This document shows, one piece after another, positions 9,638 through 17,841 of a stretch of DNA of 64,000 nt. This DNA comes from Pedobacter ginsenosidimutans (GTDB lineage Bacteria; Bacteroidota; Bacteroidia; Sphingobacteriales; Sphingobacteriaceae): assembly GCF_001442625.1 (NCBI RefSeq), contig NZ_LMZQ01000005.1, positions 1 to 64,000 on the forward strand, given 5' to 3'. Every line of letters starts with the position of its first letter. Position 1 is the stretch's first letter. Under the pieces are notes generated by a model, which saw nothing but the letters and a program-made list of their open reading frames with translations, ran no database searches and was not told the DNA's origin. Both the position numbers and the translations under genes were made by a program.

Positions 9638-10609
9638 TTAAAAGTCTTCATCTAAAGAAAACGCCTGTTTGTTATTATCTGCAGAAGTTAATACACCGCT
9701 CTTCTGATAATCGCCAACACGTTTCTCGAAGAAGTTGGTTTTACCCTGCAATGAAATCATTTCCATAAAATCGAATGGATTGGTTGCATTATAGATTTTT
9801 TTGTAACCCAGCTCCTGTAACCATCTGTCGGCTACAAATTCGATATACTGGCTCATTAATTTTGCATTCATACCAATTAAAGCAACCGGTAATGCATCAG
9901 TAATAAATTCTTTTTCAATTTCTACAGCATCACTAATAATGCCATGAACTGCTTCTTCGCTCAATTTATTGCTTAACATGCTGTAAAGTAAACAAGCAAA
10001 TTCGCAGTGTGAACCTTCGTCTCTCGAGATCAGCTCGTTACTGAAAGTTAATCCCGGCATTAAACCACGTTTCTTTAACCAAAAAATAGAGCAGAAACTT
10101 CCGCTGAAGAAAATACCTTCAACCGCAGCAAATGCCACTAAACGCTCAGCAAAAGTTCCGTTTTCGATCCAACGTAAAGCCCACTCCGCTTTTCTTTTTA
10201 CTGCAGGAACAGTATCAATGGCGTGGAACAAACGGTCTTTTTCTTCAGGATCTTTAATATAAGTATCGATTAACAATGCATAAGTTTCTGCATGGATGTT
10301 TTCCATCATAATCTGGAAACCATAAAAACAACGTGCTTCTGGCAATTGAACCTCACTCATGAAGTTTACCGCAAGGTTTTCGTTCACAATACCATCACTA
10401 GCAGAAAAGAAAGCAAGGATGTGCGAAATGAAATGTCTTTCGCCATCGTTTAAATTGTCCCAGTGTTTCTGGTCGTCAGAAAGATCAATCTCTTCTGCAG
10501 TCCAAAAACTAGCTTCGGTCTTTTTATACATTTCCCAAATTGCCGGATACTTAATCGGCAAAAGCACAAATCTATCTTTGTTTTCTTGTAGTAATAATTC
10601 CTGTTCCAT
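9638..10609 (-). CDS. nrdB: Ribonucleoside-diphosphate reductase, beta subunit (class Ia)
   Basis: Small subunit that carries the diiron-tyrosyl radical needed by NrdA. The 323-aa sequence is close to eukaryotic R2: [12 protein letters not shown] with ligand Asp42, MENIHAETY giving ligands Glu103 and His106 and radical Tyr110, AVEGIFFSG, and [10 protein letters not shown] with the last Glu/His ligands. All diiron ligands and the radical tyrosine are present, so this is a tyrosyl-radical enzyme. It is the first gene of the nrdB-nrdA pair. The 455-bp upstream region contains a 14-bp palindrome and three copies of TTTTCAAGCG, candidate control sites. Confidence 0.97.
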   Translation of the reverse strand: MEQELLLQENKDRFVLLPIKYPAIWEMYKKTEASFWTAEEIDLSDDQKHWDNLNDGERHFISHILAFFSASDGIVNENLAVNFMSEVQLPEARCFYGFQIMMENIHAETYALLIDTYIKDPEEKDRLFHAIDTVPAVKRKAEWALRWIENGTFAERLVAFAAVEGIFFSGSFCSIFWLKKRGLMPGLTFSNELISRDEGSHCEFACLLYSMLSNKLSEEAVHGIISDAVEIEKEFITDALPVALIGMNAKLMSQYIEFVADRWLQELGYKKIYNATNPFDFMEMISLQGKTNFFEKRVGDYQKSGVLTSADNNKQAFSLDEDF

Positions 10610-10824
10610 ACGCTGATGTTTTTAATTCTATTTTTTTAACAGAGCCGACAAAGGCACGCATCCATCAATTTTATATGATGATTGTAATGTCTTTTATCAA
10701 AACGCTGTTGTGAAAGTGCTAACCCTATTGCCTGACAAACAACTGAGTTTTTAGTTAGGGAAAATTTAAAATTGCAATCAGGTGATGTACGTATAAATTA
10801 CTAAAAACTAAGCTTTTATATTTG

Positions 10825-10988
10825 TTTTCAAGCGCAAGAAGTTAAAGAACTTTGTTATAACAAATATATATACGGTGGCCCTTTTTTGTGAACCAAAGTT
10901 GTTAACACCCTGTTCAATTGCTGGGGAAAAACGATCAGTCGAATATCATTTTCAAGCGAAAAAAAAGCTAATCGTTTCTTTTCAAGCG
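10825..10988. repeat. Three direct copies of TTTTCAAGCG upstream of nrdB
   Basis: Exact copies lie at 10825-10834, 10949-10958 and 10979-10988, all in the same orientation; two are extended by a further C. They lie 216-380 bp upstream of the nrdB start. Their clustering in one intergenic gap suggests binding sites, but no protein is known for them. Confidence 0.5.
10851..10864. promoter_or_regulatory. Perfect 14-bp palindrome TTTGTTATAACAAA
   Basis: The sequence is its own reverse complement. It overlaps a minus-strand TATATTTG (10861-10868) that matches the -7 consensus TAnnTTTG for nrdB transcription. The overlap makes it a candidate operator. The regulator is unknown, and the sequence does not fit the usual NrdR box. 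Confidence 0.4.
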
Positions 10989-11064
10989 CTTAGCAAACCA
11001 AAATGAGTGTTAATAACTTAAATTTGAGGGGTATAATAAGCACTAAATAGAGCCAAAAGGAGTA

Positions 11065-11445
11065 TTACTCAACTGTATAACTGAGGCTTACTTTAGCTAT
11101 GCCTTTACGGAAGATACCGATCTGTTTTGCAGCACGTTCAGACAGATCTATGGCTAATCTTTTAGAGAAAGGGCCACGGTCATTTACCTTTACTACTACC
11201 GATTTTCCGTTGTCTGGATTGGTTACTGTAACCATGGTGCCGAATGGCAGCGTACGATGGGCGGCCGTTAGTTTTTTTGCCCGGTATTTGGCGCCGCTGG
11301 TGGTGCGGCGGCCTTCGAATTTTCTGTGATAATAAGTGGCGAGAACTGTTTTTTTGATACTATCCGGTTCGTTTGATGAATCAGAATCTTGTGCTTTACC
11401 TTGTAAAAACAGGAAACAAAAACTTAATAACAGCAGATACTTCAT
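11065..11445 (-). CDS. RlpA-like septal ring lytic transglycosylase / DPBB protein
   Basis: Exported double-psi beta-barrel protein of the RlpA family, which acts on denuded peptidoglycan glycan strands. The 126-aa product has a signal peptide (MKYLLLLSFCFLFLQGKAQ) and then the barrel with ATYYHRKFEGRRTTSG, AHRTLPFGT and VNDRGPF, the family hallmarks. It has no lipobox and no SPOR domain, unlike E. coli RlpA, so it is the short secreted form. It forms a single-gene unit with a -7 element at 11472-11479. Confidence 0.88.
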   Translation of the reverse strand: MKYLLLLSFCFLFLQGKAQDSDSSNEPDSIKKTVLATYYHRKFEGRRTTSGAKYRAKKLTAAHRTLPFGTMVTVTNPDNGKSVVVKVNDRGPFSKRLAIDLSERAAKQIGIFRKGIAKVSLSYTVE

Positions 11446-11471
11446 AGGCTAAATTTTCTTTATCGAGCCTG

Positions 11472-11479
11472 CAAATATA
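11472..11479 (-). promoter_or_regulatory. Probable -7 element for the RlpA-like gene
   Basis: Minus-strand TATATTTG matches TAnnTTTG. An ATTG (minus strand, 11497-11500) lies 17 bases upstream as a weak -33. The predicted leader is about 25 nt. Confidence 0.45.
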
Positions 11480-11530
11480 AGCATTTAGTTTATAATCAAT
11501 AATTTGTGGAAAAACAGCCCGGTTTTGCGC

Positions 11531-11565
11531 ATTAAAAAAGGCGTACAACTTATCGTCGTACGCCT
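11531..11565 (-). terminator. Rho-independent terminator of msrB
   Basis: Stem AGGCGTAC / GTACGCCT (11539-11546 with 11558-11565) followed on the minus strand by CTTTTTTAAT. It lies 25 bases after the msrB stop. Confidence 0.8.
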
Positions 11566-11589
11566 CTACCTAACCCTTCTACATCCACC

Positions 11590-12093
11590 TTATTTTTGAT
11601 CTGGCACGAAATTCATTGAGATCGAATTTACGCAATGACGGGTGTCTTTATTGGTAAATCCTTCGCCCAAAAATACGTGGCCTAAATGCGCGCCACAATT
11701 GGCGCAAACAATTTCTGTACGTGAGCCATCGGCATCAGGAATACGCTTTACAGCGCCTTTAATTTCGTCATCAAAAGCAGGCCAGCCACAATGTGCATCG
11801 AACTTACTTTCCGAACGGTATAAGGCTGCATTACAACGTTTACAGGTATAAGTTCCTTTATCTGTAGTATGCTCGTATTTACCTGTACCAGGGTATTCTG
11901 TACCTTTATTTACAATTACTCTTTCTTCTTCGGGTGTTAATGGATTCCAGTTCATTTTCTTCTTTGGTATGATTTGTTCTGTTTCCTTCGATTGTTTTAC
12001 GGCTTTCTTATCTTGCTTTTGGGCACAAGCGGAAAGACCTGTTATTAAAACAACAGCAGAAACCAAAAATAGTTTATTTAACATCGTTTTCAT
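11590..12093 (-). CDS. msrB: Peptide-methionine (R)-S-oxide reductase, lipoprotein form
   Basis: Repairs methionine-R-sulfoxide in proteins. The 167-aa product starts with a lipoprotein signal (GLSAC, lipid Cys23), placing it at the periplasmic side of a membrane. The SelR domain follows with zinc ligands Cys84/Cys87 and Cys130/Cys133, HCGWPAF, GAHLGHVF, and the catalytic Cys154 in RHCVNS. Cys102 (HCGW) could act as resolving cysteine. MsrA is not adjacent. It is monocistronic, with a clear terminator downstream. Confidence 0.95.
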   Translation of the reverse strand: MKTMLNKLFLVSAVVLITGLSACAQKQDKKAVKQSKETEQIIPKKKMNWNPLTPEEERVIVNKGTEYPGTGKYEHTTDKGTYTCKRCNAALYRSESKFDAHCGWPAFDDEIKGAVKRIPDADGSRTEIVCANCGAHLGHVFLGEGFTNKDTRHCVNSISMNFVPDQK

Positions 12094-12194
12094 ATATCAA
12101 TATACGACATAGATTTTGTTTTGGTTTGCAGGTTTAAGAGAATGGGGTAGTGTTTACAAAGCGATGATAAATGAGGATAACTAATTAGAAATCC

Positions 12195-12343
12195 ACCACA
12201 GAGTACACAGAGAAAACAGAGATAAAATTATATATTGACCATTTTTATAACTGATATAAGATTCTTTTCGCTCTGCAAGATTCGAAATTAGTAAATTACA
12301 TAACTCTGGGTGCTCTGTGCATTTTCTTAGTGCCCTCTGTGGT
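12195..12343. repeat. ACCACAGAG-ended inverted-repeat element, copy 1
   Basis: Starts ACCACAGAGTACACAGAG and ends with the inverse CCCTCTGTGGT, 149 bp in all. A second copy with the same ends is at 57161-57344, and degenerate fragments (CACGGAAACACAGA, CTGTGCTTCCGTGG and similar) lie at about 15097, 16437, 25618, 27668 and 58093. It fills most of the 334-bp gap between sucD and msrB. No other feature was seen in that gap. Confidence 0.65.
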
Positions 12344-12374
12344 AAAACTCTACTTAAGATTCAAATAAAACAAA

Positions 12375-12406
12375 AAAAGCGCCTCGAAATTAATCGAAAC
12401 GCTTTT
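12375..12406 (-). terminator. Rho-independent terminator of sucD
   Basis: AAAAGCG pairs with CGCTTTT, with a further inner CGAAATTAATCG hairpin. On the minus strand the stem is followed by a T-run. It lies about 20 bases beyond the sucD stop. Confidence 0.75.
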
Positions 12407-12427
12407 CTATAAAGAGATTTTTAAATC

Positions 12428-13300
12428 TTATTTTGCTAATTCTTCTGCCATTGCAGCACCGATTTCAGCAGGACTTTCTACTACACGGATACCACACTCG
12501 CGCATGATTTTCATTTTAGCAGCTGCAGTATCGTCAGCACCACCAACAATAGCACCAGCGTGGCCCATTCTACGTCCCGGAGGCGCAGTTTGACCAGCAA
12601 TGAAACCAACAACAGGTTTAGTACCGTTTTCTTTGATCCAACGGGCAGCTTCTGCTTCCATTCCACCACCAATTTCACCAATCATGATGATACCGTGAGT
12701 TTCAGGATCGTTCATTAATAATTTAACTGCTTCTACAGTAGGTGTTCCTATAATTGGGTCACCACCGATACCGATAGCGGTTGTAATACCTAAACCAGCT
12801 TTAACAACCTGGTCTACCGCTTCATAAGTTAAAGTTCCTGATTTAGAAACCACACCTACATGACCTTTTTTGAAGATAAAACCTGGCATGATACCGATTT
12901 TAGCTTCATCAGCAGTAATTACACCCGGGCAGTTAGGGCCGATAAGCGTAACATCGCGGTCAGCAATATATTCTTTAACCTGAATCATATCCTTAGTTGG
13001 GATACCCTCAGTAATACAAACAATAACTTTAATACCGCCTTCGGCAGCTTCCATAATTGCATCAGCAGCAAAAGCTGGTGGCACAAAAATGATAGATACA
13101 TTTGCACCCGTTTTATCAACGGCATCTTTAACAGTATTAAAAACAGGCTTTTCTAAATGCAATTGCCCACCTTTGCCAGGCGTTACACCACCAACTACGT
13201 TTGTACCATAGGCCAGCATCTGCTCAGCGTGGTAAGTTCCTTCGTTTCCGGTAAAACCCTGAACGATAACCTTAGAATCTTTATTTACTAAAACGCTCAT
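12428..13300 (-). CDS. sucD: Succinate-CoA ligase, alpha subunit
   Basis: TCA-cycle enzyme subunit that interconverts succinyl-CoA and succinate with nucleotide phosphorylation. The 290-aa product has the CoA-binding Rossmann region ([24 protein letters not shown]), the EGIPTKDM and IGPNCPG loops, and the phosphohistidine loop [13 protein letters not shown] with His247. The beta subunit SucC is not adjacent, as in many Bacteroidota where the two genes are apart. A near-perfect promoter at 13321-13351 reads into it, with a leader of about 17 nt, which supports the ATG. Confidence 0.97.
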   Translation of the reverse strand: MSVLVNKDSKVIVQGFTGNEGTYHAEQMLAYGTNVVGGVTPGKGGQLHLEKPVFNTVKDAVDKTGANVSIIFVPPAFAADAIMEAAEGGIKVIVCITEGIPTKDMIQVKEYIADRDVTLIGPNCPGVITADEAKIGIMPGFIFKKGHVGVVSKSGTLTYEAVDQVVKAGLGITTAIGIGGDPIIGTPTVEAVKLLMNDPETHGIIMIGEIGGGMEAEAARWIKENGTKPVVGFIAGQTAPPGRRMGHAGAIVGGADDTAAAKMKIMRECGIRVVESPAEIGAAMAEELAK

Positions 13301-13320
13301 GTATCAATATTTTTTTTGTG

Positions 13321-13351
13321 CAAAGCTAATATTATTGAACTGGAATTCAAA
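13321..13351 (-). promoter_or_regulatory. Consensus Bacteroidota promoter of sucD
   Basis: On the minus strand: TTTG (13348-13351), exactly 19 bases, then TAGCTTTG (13321-13328). This matches TTTG-N19-TAnnTTTG perfectly. The start point is expected a few bases downstream, about 17 nt from the ATG. Confidence 0.85.
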
Positions 13352-13525
13352 TCTAAAACCATATTATTTAGTCCGTTTTTTCAGGAAAATGTAAGGAAAT
13401 CGCCTGTAACTGCCCTAGCATGCCAAATGCTTTATCTCGAAGTAAAGGTGTTAGCACTTTTATCGTATTTAGGCAAGAAAAATAAATACTTTTTGGTGCC
13501 ACATCAGGAGCAAGCCTTTCGGTTA

Positions 13526-13725
13526 TAAACCTGACAATAGCGAACACCGAACGCAGAGAGGTAAAGCGGATGGCAGGGCTTCACTTGCCAAGAACCACAA
13601 GCCACTTGTTTTCAAATCAAAAACATTAAGGGTTAGGAAATGAGCAGTCCTCTGCTTTTGGAGGAGTTCAGTCCCGCTCTCCGTTTTTTCCGATGAAGAA
13701 TCGGAACCACTGCGATCGGGTTTAG
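13526..13725. repeat. CCTAAACCCGAT-type MITE-like element, full-length copy
   Basis: About 200 bp with inverted ends: TAAACCTGAC on the left and ATCGGGTTTAG on the right. Inside are an imperfect CCGATGAAGAATCGG hairpin, a GGACTGCTC/AGTCCCGCTC core and CGCTTTAC-like words shared with 54857-55073. A 79-codon open frame across it is incidental. It fills most of the gap between sucD and the cupin gene. Confidence 0.65.
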
Positions 13726-13774
13726 TAACAAAGTGCTGATGCTTGTGGCAACATCCATGCAAAACGCCTAAATT

Positions 13775-13782
13775 TACTTTTG
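13775..13782 (+). promoter_or_regulatory. Possible -7 element for the cupin gene
   Basis: TACTTTTG matches TAnnTTTG, about 37 bases before the ATG at 13820. No matching -33 element was found. Confidence 0.4.
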
Positions 13783-13819
13783 AAGACTAAAGCTACATAC
13801 CAAATAATAAAACTATATA

Positions 13820-14245
13820 ATGAAGAAATTAATCTCAATTGTAACCGTTTTCGCTGCAACCTTTATTTCAGTTAAGGCCAGCGCACAAAGTACCGATAGC
13901 AGTAAATACATCCTCCAAAACGATATTGAAGTAGCCAAAGAGGAACCTGGTACGCATAACGGCGGTGGTAAAACCATCGGCTTTAATTTTTTCGGGGAGG
14001 CGAAAAGCCTGAAAACGGTATTTAAAAAACGTACTTTAAAATCGGGTTCTGCTATAGGTTATCATTTGCAGAAAGAGGATGAAATTTATTATGTAATTAG
14101 TGGTAATGGCACCATGCAGATGAACGGAAAAACTTTTGCTGTTAAACCTGGTGATGCCATTTTAACCCGGCCTGGCAGTTCGCATGGCATTGCCCCAAAT
14201 GCGGGTAACGACTTAACTATTCTGATTGTTTATGAGAAGAAATGA
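13820..14245 (+). CDS. Exported cupin domain protein
   Basis: Small secreted cupin of unknown substrate. The 141-aa product has a signal peptide (MKKLISIVTVFAATFISVKASAQ) and a single cupin fold. It carries the motif-1 remnant GYHLQKEDEIYYVISGNGTMQMNG and motif 2 PGDAILTRPGSSHGI, so one His from each motif and a Glu could bind a metal. The size and single domain resemble RmlC-like sugar or small-molecule binding cupins. It stands alone ahead of the VIT-type gene, 112 bp away on the same strand. No enzyme activity can be assigned. Confidence 0.8.
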   Translation: MKKLISIVTVFAATFISVKASAQSTDSSKYILQNDIEVAKEEPGTHNGGGKTIGFNFFGEAKSLKTVFKKRTLKSGSAIGYHLQKEDEIYYVISGNGTMQMNGKTFAVKPGDAILTRPGSSHGIAPNAGNDLTILIVYEKK

Positions 14246-14357
14246 TGATATTCGGATTGTAGTGAGATGATACAGTTTGATTATTGCACTAATTTTCATC
14301 CTCCAGCCCCCTTCGAAGGGACGTTGAATACTACAAGTACAGCATACTTAACCAAAA

Positions 14358-15047
14358 ATGGAATTAGAAAAACATTATACCAATAGAACAGGTTGGCTAA
14401 GGGCGGCAGTGCTTGGGGCCAACGACGGCATTATTTCTACAGCCAGTTTAGTTATTGGTATTGCCGCAGCGAGCGATACCAGAAGTCCGATTGTATTGGC
14501 GTCACTGGCCGGTTTGGTTGCCGGAGCATTATCTATGGCCGCTGGCGAATATGTTTCGGTAAGCTCTCAGGCTGATATCGAAAAAGCAGATCTGGCGAGA
14601 GAAAAGATAGAACTCGAAACCATGCCCGAATTGGAGCTGAAAGAGCTTGCTAAGATATATGTTGCGCAGGGGCTTGATGAAAATTTGGCTATGCAGGTAG
14701 CCATAAAATTAACCGAGAAAGATGCCTTAGGCACACATGCCAGAGATGAACTGGGTATTAACGAAATTACACAGCCCAAGCCGCTTCAAGCTGCTTTTGC
14801 ATCTGGAGCCTCCTTTATCAGCGGCGGCATTTTACCTTTTTTAGTTGCTTTTCTTGCTCCAATAAAATTGATGGTGTTTTATCAATACGGTTTCGCTATT
14901 GTGTTCCTGGCCTTATCAGGTGCAATTGCAGCAAAGGCAGGAGGCTCTAGCATGATTAAAGGAATATTACGGATTTGTTTCTGGGGAACGGTGGCCATGG
15001 TAGTAACTGCTTTGGCCGGGTATATTTTCGAGGCCAGAACCAGTTAA
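14358..15047 (+). CDS. VIT1/CCC1-type iron/manganese transporter
   Basis: Membrane transporter of the VIT1/CCC1 family, which moves Fe2+/Mn2+ out of the cytosol. The 229-aa product has the family start RTGWLRAAVLGANDGIISTASL, with the conserved ANDGI of helix 1. The second helix ends in MAAGEYVSVSSQ, a cytoplasmic metal-binding helical region follows (about 65-130, rich in Glu), and then three further membrane segments. Length fits bacterial members. It is separated from the cupin gene by a short spacer and ends before a hairpin shared with rlmF. Confidence 0.88.
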   Translation: MELEKHYTNRTGWLRAAVLGANDGIISTASLVIGIAAASDTRSPIVLASLAGLVAGALSMAAGEYVSVSSQADIEKADLAREKIELETMPELELKELAKIYVAQGLDENLAMQVAIKLTEKDALGTHARDELGINEITQPKPLQAAFASGASFISGGILPFLVAFLAPIKLMVFYQYGFAIVFLALSGAIAAKAGGSSMIKGILRICFWGTVAMVVTALAGYIFEARTS

Positions 15048-15210
15048 TCAGTAGGTAGTTTACAGTTCTCGGTTGACGGTTCTATAGTTGCAAAATCTGC
15101 GCGCATCCGTGTAATCTGTGGGAACCATTTAAACGTATTTATTCCCGCTGATTTTAAATGATAAACGCAGAATGTAGCTTGGCTTTTCCCGTATCATAAT
15201 CCTAAAAACG

Positions 15211-15247
15211 AAAAGCCGGACTAACTTTAATCGTTAATCCGGCTTTG
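15211..15247. terminator. Bidirectional terminator between VIT-type gene and rlmF
   Basis: Stem AAAGCCGGAcTAAC / GTTAaTCCGGCTTT with one mismatch. The T-run is better on the minus strand (rlmF), but it can also end the plus-strand gene. Confidence 0.75.
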
Positions 15248-15264
15248 CTTTACTATTTATCCGA

Positions 15265-16281
15265 CTAAAGACTTTTGGCTTCAGACTTAGGCTTTTCTAC
15301 CTTTGGTTTTGGTTCAGTTTTCCAGGCTTTTACCCATTCGGCCTGTGCAGCTTCGTCATGAAAGGTCCATGCTACGAAACGGCTTATTTTTTGCCCCTGG
15401 CTCATTTGAACGGTGGTTACCTCAAAAGCATTTGCTTTAACCAATGCACTGTAGATACTTTTTAAGTTGGCACTTTTTGACACTAATGACGTAAACCATA
15501 AAACCTGATTTTTGATCTGCTCACTCTGAATAATCATTTGCTCTACAAAAGCACGTTCGCCACCCGGACACCAAAGCTCGGCCTTGTTTCCTCCAAAGTT
15601 TAATACGTGTTTTACTTCTTTTTCGTTACCACCCAGGTTACGCCATTTCTGACGGGTACCTTGCTCGGCTTCTTTTAAGGAAGCATGAAACGGTGGGTTA
15701 CAAACCACGGCATCGAAACGCTCTTTACCACCTACAATACCTCTAAAAATACCCATTTTTGAAGATTGCTGACGGATTTCTACTGCTCCCTGTAAGGGTT
15801 TATTAGCTTCGATAATACGTTTTGCCGAATCGACCGAAAGTGGATCGATCTCAGAACCTACGAAACTCCAGCCATATTCCTGGTGACCAATGATGGGGTA
15901 AATACAGTTTGCACCTACACCAATATCCAATACATTAATATTAGCTCCTTTAGGGTTTTTACCTTTATTGCTAGACCCTAATAGATCGGCAACATAATGA
16001 ATATAATCAGCCCGGCCTGGAATAGGCGGACAAAGAAAATCCTGAGGGATATCCCATTGCGAAATGTTATAGAAATACTTCAACAATGCCCTGTTAAGTG
16101 CTTTAACGGCACTTTGATCTGCAAAATCGATAGAATCATCATTGTGTTCGTTTTTAAAAACGAAACGTTTTAATTCTTTTGAGGTTGCAATAAGTTGTTT
16201 GAAATTGTAACGCGAACGGTGTTTGTTGCGTGGGTGTAACTCGCTTTTTTCTTTGCGGTTATTTTGTTCTTCTTGAGCCAA
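15265..16281 (-). CDS. rlmF: 23S rRNA (adenine(1618)-N(6))-methyltransferase
   Basis: SAM-dependent methyltransferase that modifies A1618 of 23S rRNA. The 338-aa product has the RlmF N-terminal signature (HPRNKHRSRYNFKQL), the SAM-binding LDIGVGANCIYP motif, and the N6-adenine catalytic motif NPPFHAS. The C-terminal tail is rich in Lys, Pro and Glu, an unstructured extension. The N-terminal ATG gives MAQEEQNNRKEK, a short charged lead before the conserved segment. Monocistronic. Confidence 0.93.
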   Translation of the reverse strand: MAQEEQNNRKEKSELHPRNKHRSRYNFKQLIATSKELKRFVFKNEHNDDSIDFADQSAVKALNRALLKYFYNISQWDIPQDFLCPPIPGRADYIHYVADLLGSSNKGKNPKGANINVLDIGVGANCIYPIIGHQEYGWSFVGSEIDPLSVDSAKRIIEANKPLQGAVEIRQQSSKMGIFRGIVGGKERFDAVVCNPPFHASLKEAEQGTRQKWRNLGGNEKEVKHVLNFGGNKAELWCPGGERAFVEQMIIQSEQIKNQVLWFTSLVSKSANLKSIYSALVKANAFEVTTVQMSQGQKISRFVAWTFHDEAAQAEWVKAWKTEPKPKVEKPKSEAKSL

Positions 16282-16337
16282 TGTGCTATGGATTAATTAA
16301 ACAAGCTGTGTGCATGTTTCTAGCACAAAGGTACATA

Positions 16338-16374
16338 AAAAAGGTTGAAGGTGTGAAGGTTGAGGGTAGAAGGC
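16338..16374. repeat. AAGGTTGAAGGTGTGAAGG-type repeat
   Basis: A short-period run of the AAGGTxxAAGG type upstream of rlmF, of the same kind as 6032-6070 and 20701-20821. A degenerate CTGTGCTTCCGTGG word follows at 16439-16453. Confidence 0.5.
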
Positions 16375-16493
16375 TTTTGCATGTGCTATAAAAACAAAGA
16401 TTTACTATAACATAAATACAAGAAATTTTCCGTGATTTCTGTGCTTCCGTGGCTAAATTATCTGCACCCAGAACTGAAAACTCACAACTACAC

Positions 16494-17780
16494 CTACACC
16501 TCCTCTGCTTTTTCTATCATCGCAGGCTGAATTGCTTTCTGATACTTTGCTTCATCAAACTGGTTTTCACTTTTAGCAATTACGATGGTGGCCACGCCGT
16601 TTCCGATTACATTGGTTATAGCCCTTGCTTCGCTCATAAAACGGTCTACACCAATTAATATTGAGATATGTTCAATCGGCATAATTTTCAAAGCTGTTAA
16701 GGTTGATACCAAAACGATAAACCCACTCCCAGTTACCCCAGCTGCGCCCTTAGAAGTAACCATGAGCACGCCTAAAACCGTAATCTGCTGGCCTAAGGAT
16801 AAATCGACATGAAAAACCTGACAAAGAAATATAACGGCCATGGCCAGGTAAATTGCCGTTCCATCAAGATTAAAGGAATAGCCGGTAGGAATAACCAAAC
16901 CAACAACTGATTTATCGCAACCAATAGCCTCCATTTTCTGCATCATGCTTGGCAAAGCTGATTCGGAAGAAGAAGTACCCAGTACAATTAAAATTTCCTG
17001 TCGGATATACTTCAGGTAAGCCCATAGGCTAAATTTATAGTACATGCAAATTCCGTTTAAAACGATAAAAATGAACAGGATGCAGGTTAAATAAACCGAG
17101 CCCATTAGTTTGGCCATGCCAACTATACTTTCCAGGCCATGCGTACCAATGCTGAAAGCCATTCCACCGAAGGCACCAATCGGCGCTAAACGCATAATTA
17201 CCTTCATAATTTTGAAGAGTACTTTCGATATTTTATCGAAGGCATTTAAAACGCTTGTTCCCTCTCCGCCCAATTTATTCAGCCCATAACCGAAAAGAAT
17301 GGCAAATAGCAAAATCTGTAAAATGTTTCCCTCAGCAAAAGCAGCAATCACATTATGCGGGATAATATGCAGGAAAAATTCTGCCCAGTTCATATCTTTA
17401 GCCTGCTCGGCATAACCTACAATTTTTGTAGCATCGCTAGCCTTAGTTATCATTCCAGCACCCGGCTTTAAAATATTGGCTACCAATAAACCAATTGCAA
17501 TAGCCACTGTGCTTACAATTTCGAAATATAACAATGCTTTGCCACCCACCCTGCCTACTTTTTTCATATCGCCCATGTGTGCGATTCCTAAAACAATGGT
17601 AAAGAATATAATTGGTGCAATTAACATGCTAATCAGGTTGATAAAACCCTGACTGATTAATTTAGCCGTGGGTGCAAAACCCGGGAAGAAAATCCCAACA
17701 TTAATCCCGATTATGATGGCTATGATAACCTGAAAGGTTAAGTTGGCAAATAATTTCTTTACGAATTCTATAAATGTCAT
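16494..17780 (-). CDS. Dicarboxylate/amino acid:cation symporter (DAACS family)
   Basis: Inner-membrane secondary transporter that imports glutamate, aspartate or C4-dicarboxylates with Na+ or H+. The 428-aa product has about eight membrane segments, two re-entrant loops with GTSSSESALPSMMQKM (serine-rich hairpin 1), NLDGTAIY (the family NMDGT motif with Leu for Met) and the hairpin-2 motif KGAAGVTGSGF. The Arg/Asp pattern that would separate glutamate from dicarboxylate use cannot be judged here. It lies 61 bp downstream of the isoaspartyl peptidase gene on the same strand, so product aspartate uptake or release is an attractive link. Confidence 0.9.
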   Translation of the reverse strand: MTFIEFVKKLFANLTFQVIIAIIIGINVGIFFPGFAPTAKLISQGFINLISMLIAPIIFFTIVLGIAHMGDMKKVGRVGGKALLYFEIVSTVAIAIGLLVANILKPGAGMITKASDATKIVGYAEQAKDMNWAEFFLHIIPHNVIAAFAEGNILQILLFAILFGYGLNKLGGEGTSVLNAFDKISKVLFKIMKVIMRLAPIGAFGGMAFSIGTHGLESIVGMAKLMGSVYLTCILFIFIVLNGICMYYKFSLWAYLKYIRQEILIVLGTSSSESALPSMMQKMEAIGCDKSVVGLVIPTGYSFNLDGTAIYLAMAVIFLCQVFHVDLSLGQQITVLGVLMVTSKGAAGVTGSGFIVLVSTLTALKIMPIEHISILIGVDRFMSEARAITNVIGNGVATIVIAKSENQFDEAKYQKAIQPAMIEKAEEV

Positions 17781-17841
17781 CTTTATTTTTTTAGGTGTTT
17801 TGGCTTGCTATTGAATACGACAGAGTAGGCATAAAATAATT

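Larger units (their letters stand above)
10610..11064. other. Long upstream region of nrdBA
   Basis: A region of 455 bases without a gene between nrdB (start) and the RlpA-like gene (stop). It contains a -7-like TATATTTG (minus strand, 10861-10868), an overlapping palindrome at 10851-10864, and three direct copies of TTTTCAAGCG. No typical NrdR box or riboswitch fold was recognised. Confidence 0.6.

Noticed and set aside
13523..13762. 79-codon minus-strand frame
   Set aside because: It is contained in the full-length CCTAAACCCGAT-type repeat element.
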